This document shows positions 63,704-64,000 of a stretch of DNA of 64,000 nt, piece by piece. Where the stretch lies: contig NZ_CP120635.1 of NCBI RefSeq assembly GCF_021353295.2, forward strand, positions 3,823,579 through 3,887,578, in the 5' to 3' direction. The notes below the pieces were generated by a model, which saw only the letters and a list, made by a program, of their open reading frames with translations, searched no databases and was not told the DNA's origin. A program made the translations under genes and the position numbers. The stretch comes from Pseudodesulfovibrio thermohalotolerans. Its GTDB lineage: Bacteria; Desulfobacterota; Desulfovibrionia; Desulfovibrionales; Desulfovibrionaceae. Position 1 is the first letter of the stretch; each line of letters begins with the position of its first letter.

Positions 63704-63800
63704 GGGCATTCGAGTGCGGGCATATTGGATTCTGGCCGCTATTGCGATCCATGCGTTTCTAAATGATAAGTCAGCGACAAAAAGAATTGGAACGGAGAGG

Positions 63801-63898
63801 ATGCCTCCGGCGGCCGGGGCGCTGCCCCGGACCCCGCCAGGGAACCTTTTGCAAAAGGTTCCCTGGACCCTCCCAAACTTTTTGTGTGCCTTCGGTAG
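63801..63898 (+). repeat. Dispersed hairpin repeat, subtype I, copy 5
   Basis: This direct repeat of copy 4 is 195 bases downstream and nearly identical. The stem 2 loop is GC instead of GA. The last hairpin reads TGCC-TTC-GGTA, where G-T wobble keeps the pairing. Both copies are followed by GGCATTCGAGT. The rest of 63603-64000 shows no gene. Confidence 0.85.
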
Positions 63899-63972
63899 AG
63901 GCATTCGAGTTTTGGTGTGTGGAATTTTGGATGATGTTTGTCGTTCATCAAAGAAGGCAAACTTCGACCCAA

Positions 63973-64000
63973 ACCGCGAAGCGGCTACAAAAAGTTTAGG
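63973..64000 (-). repeat. Dispersed hairpin repeat, subtype II, partial at window end
   Basis: ACCGCGAAGCGGC, then AAAAAGTTTAGG, matches the start of the copy at 51161. The rest lies beyond the window. Confidence 0.75.

Noticed and set aside
63599..63904. Open frame with KKFGRVQGTF and FPGGVRGSAP wording on the minus strand
   Set aside because: It is the translation of the hairpin repeats; the same wording repeats twice because the DNA element does.

Overview
The window is GC-rich chromosomal DNA from a sulfate-reducing deltaproteobacterium of the Desulfovibrio/Pseudodesulfovibrio type. The main evidence is a periplasmic tetraheme cytochrome c3 gene directly after cbiG-cbiH, hemL and an AhbA/AhbB-type siroheme decarboxylase gene, an order I recall from Desulfovibrio vulgaris. 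Supporting signs are TAXI-TRAP transporters, polyferredoxin and hemerythrin genes, sigma-54-type promoters, and a repeat type I associate with this group. I see no phage genes, insertion sequences, CRISPR arrays, rRNAs or tRNAs.

Layout. 1-9.2 kb: a partial PAS histidine kinase (-), rimO (+), the phosphate transporter pstS-C-A-B (+), and an overlapping hisC-cmk-serS operon (-). 9.2-12.2 kb: two copies of a hairpin repeat, a universal stress gene, a sigma-54-driven gene of unknown function, and a DMT exporter gene with a structured leader. 12.4-17.4 kb: a branched-chain amino acid ABC operon in the order livG-K-H-M-F (-). 17.8-25.2 kb: ydfG, thpR with a small upstream ORF, malic enzyme, and a fused TRAP permease flanked by two TAXI binding proteins. 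25.5-32.8 kb: a TrmJ-type methyltransferase, a full GGDEF-EAL protein, a degenerate GGDEF protein, three exported proteins, a ferredoxin-nitroreductase and a 3D-domain protein. 32.8-39.8 kb: a metallo-beta-lactamase-like protein that has lost its metal ligands, an Hpt protein, an OmpH-like lipoprotein, flgE under a sigma-54 promoter, a STAND-like TPR protein without an NTPase, and a PfkB kinase.

39.8-41.3 kb holds no convincing gene. It contains two different modules of about 280-311 bp, each duplicated with a period of 376-379 bp and rich in inverted repeats. 41.3-49.6 kb is a tetrapyrrole and lipid block: cbiD, a DUF2867 reductase, a lipoprotein, gpsA, ahbA/B, hemL, cbiG, cbiH and cytochrome c3. 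It links siroheme-derived heme and cobamide synthesis to the main periplasmic cytochrome. 49.6-57.9 kb: a very acidic repeat protein, selO, a kinase-like phosphotransferase, an aminotransferase, a DksA-like protein, a polyferredoxin, a potassium channel and a bacteriohemerythrin. 58.1-63.6 kb: the translation operon ffh-rpsP-khpA-rimM-trmD-rplS-rnhB. The window ends in further copies of the hairpin repeat.

The strongest candidates for something undescribed are the hairpin-repeat family, whose copies show paired base changes that preserve the stems, and the duplicated structured modules at 39.86-41.28 kb. At the protein level they are a metal-site-dead MBL-like protein, a GGDEF protein with a lost active site but intact I-site, an NTPase-less STAND-like TPR protein, and an RNase HII with a clamp-binding-like QGSLF at both ends. 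Ends of several genes were read by eye and starts were chosen from ribosome binding sites; no similarity search was run.
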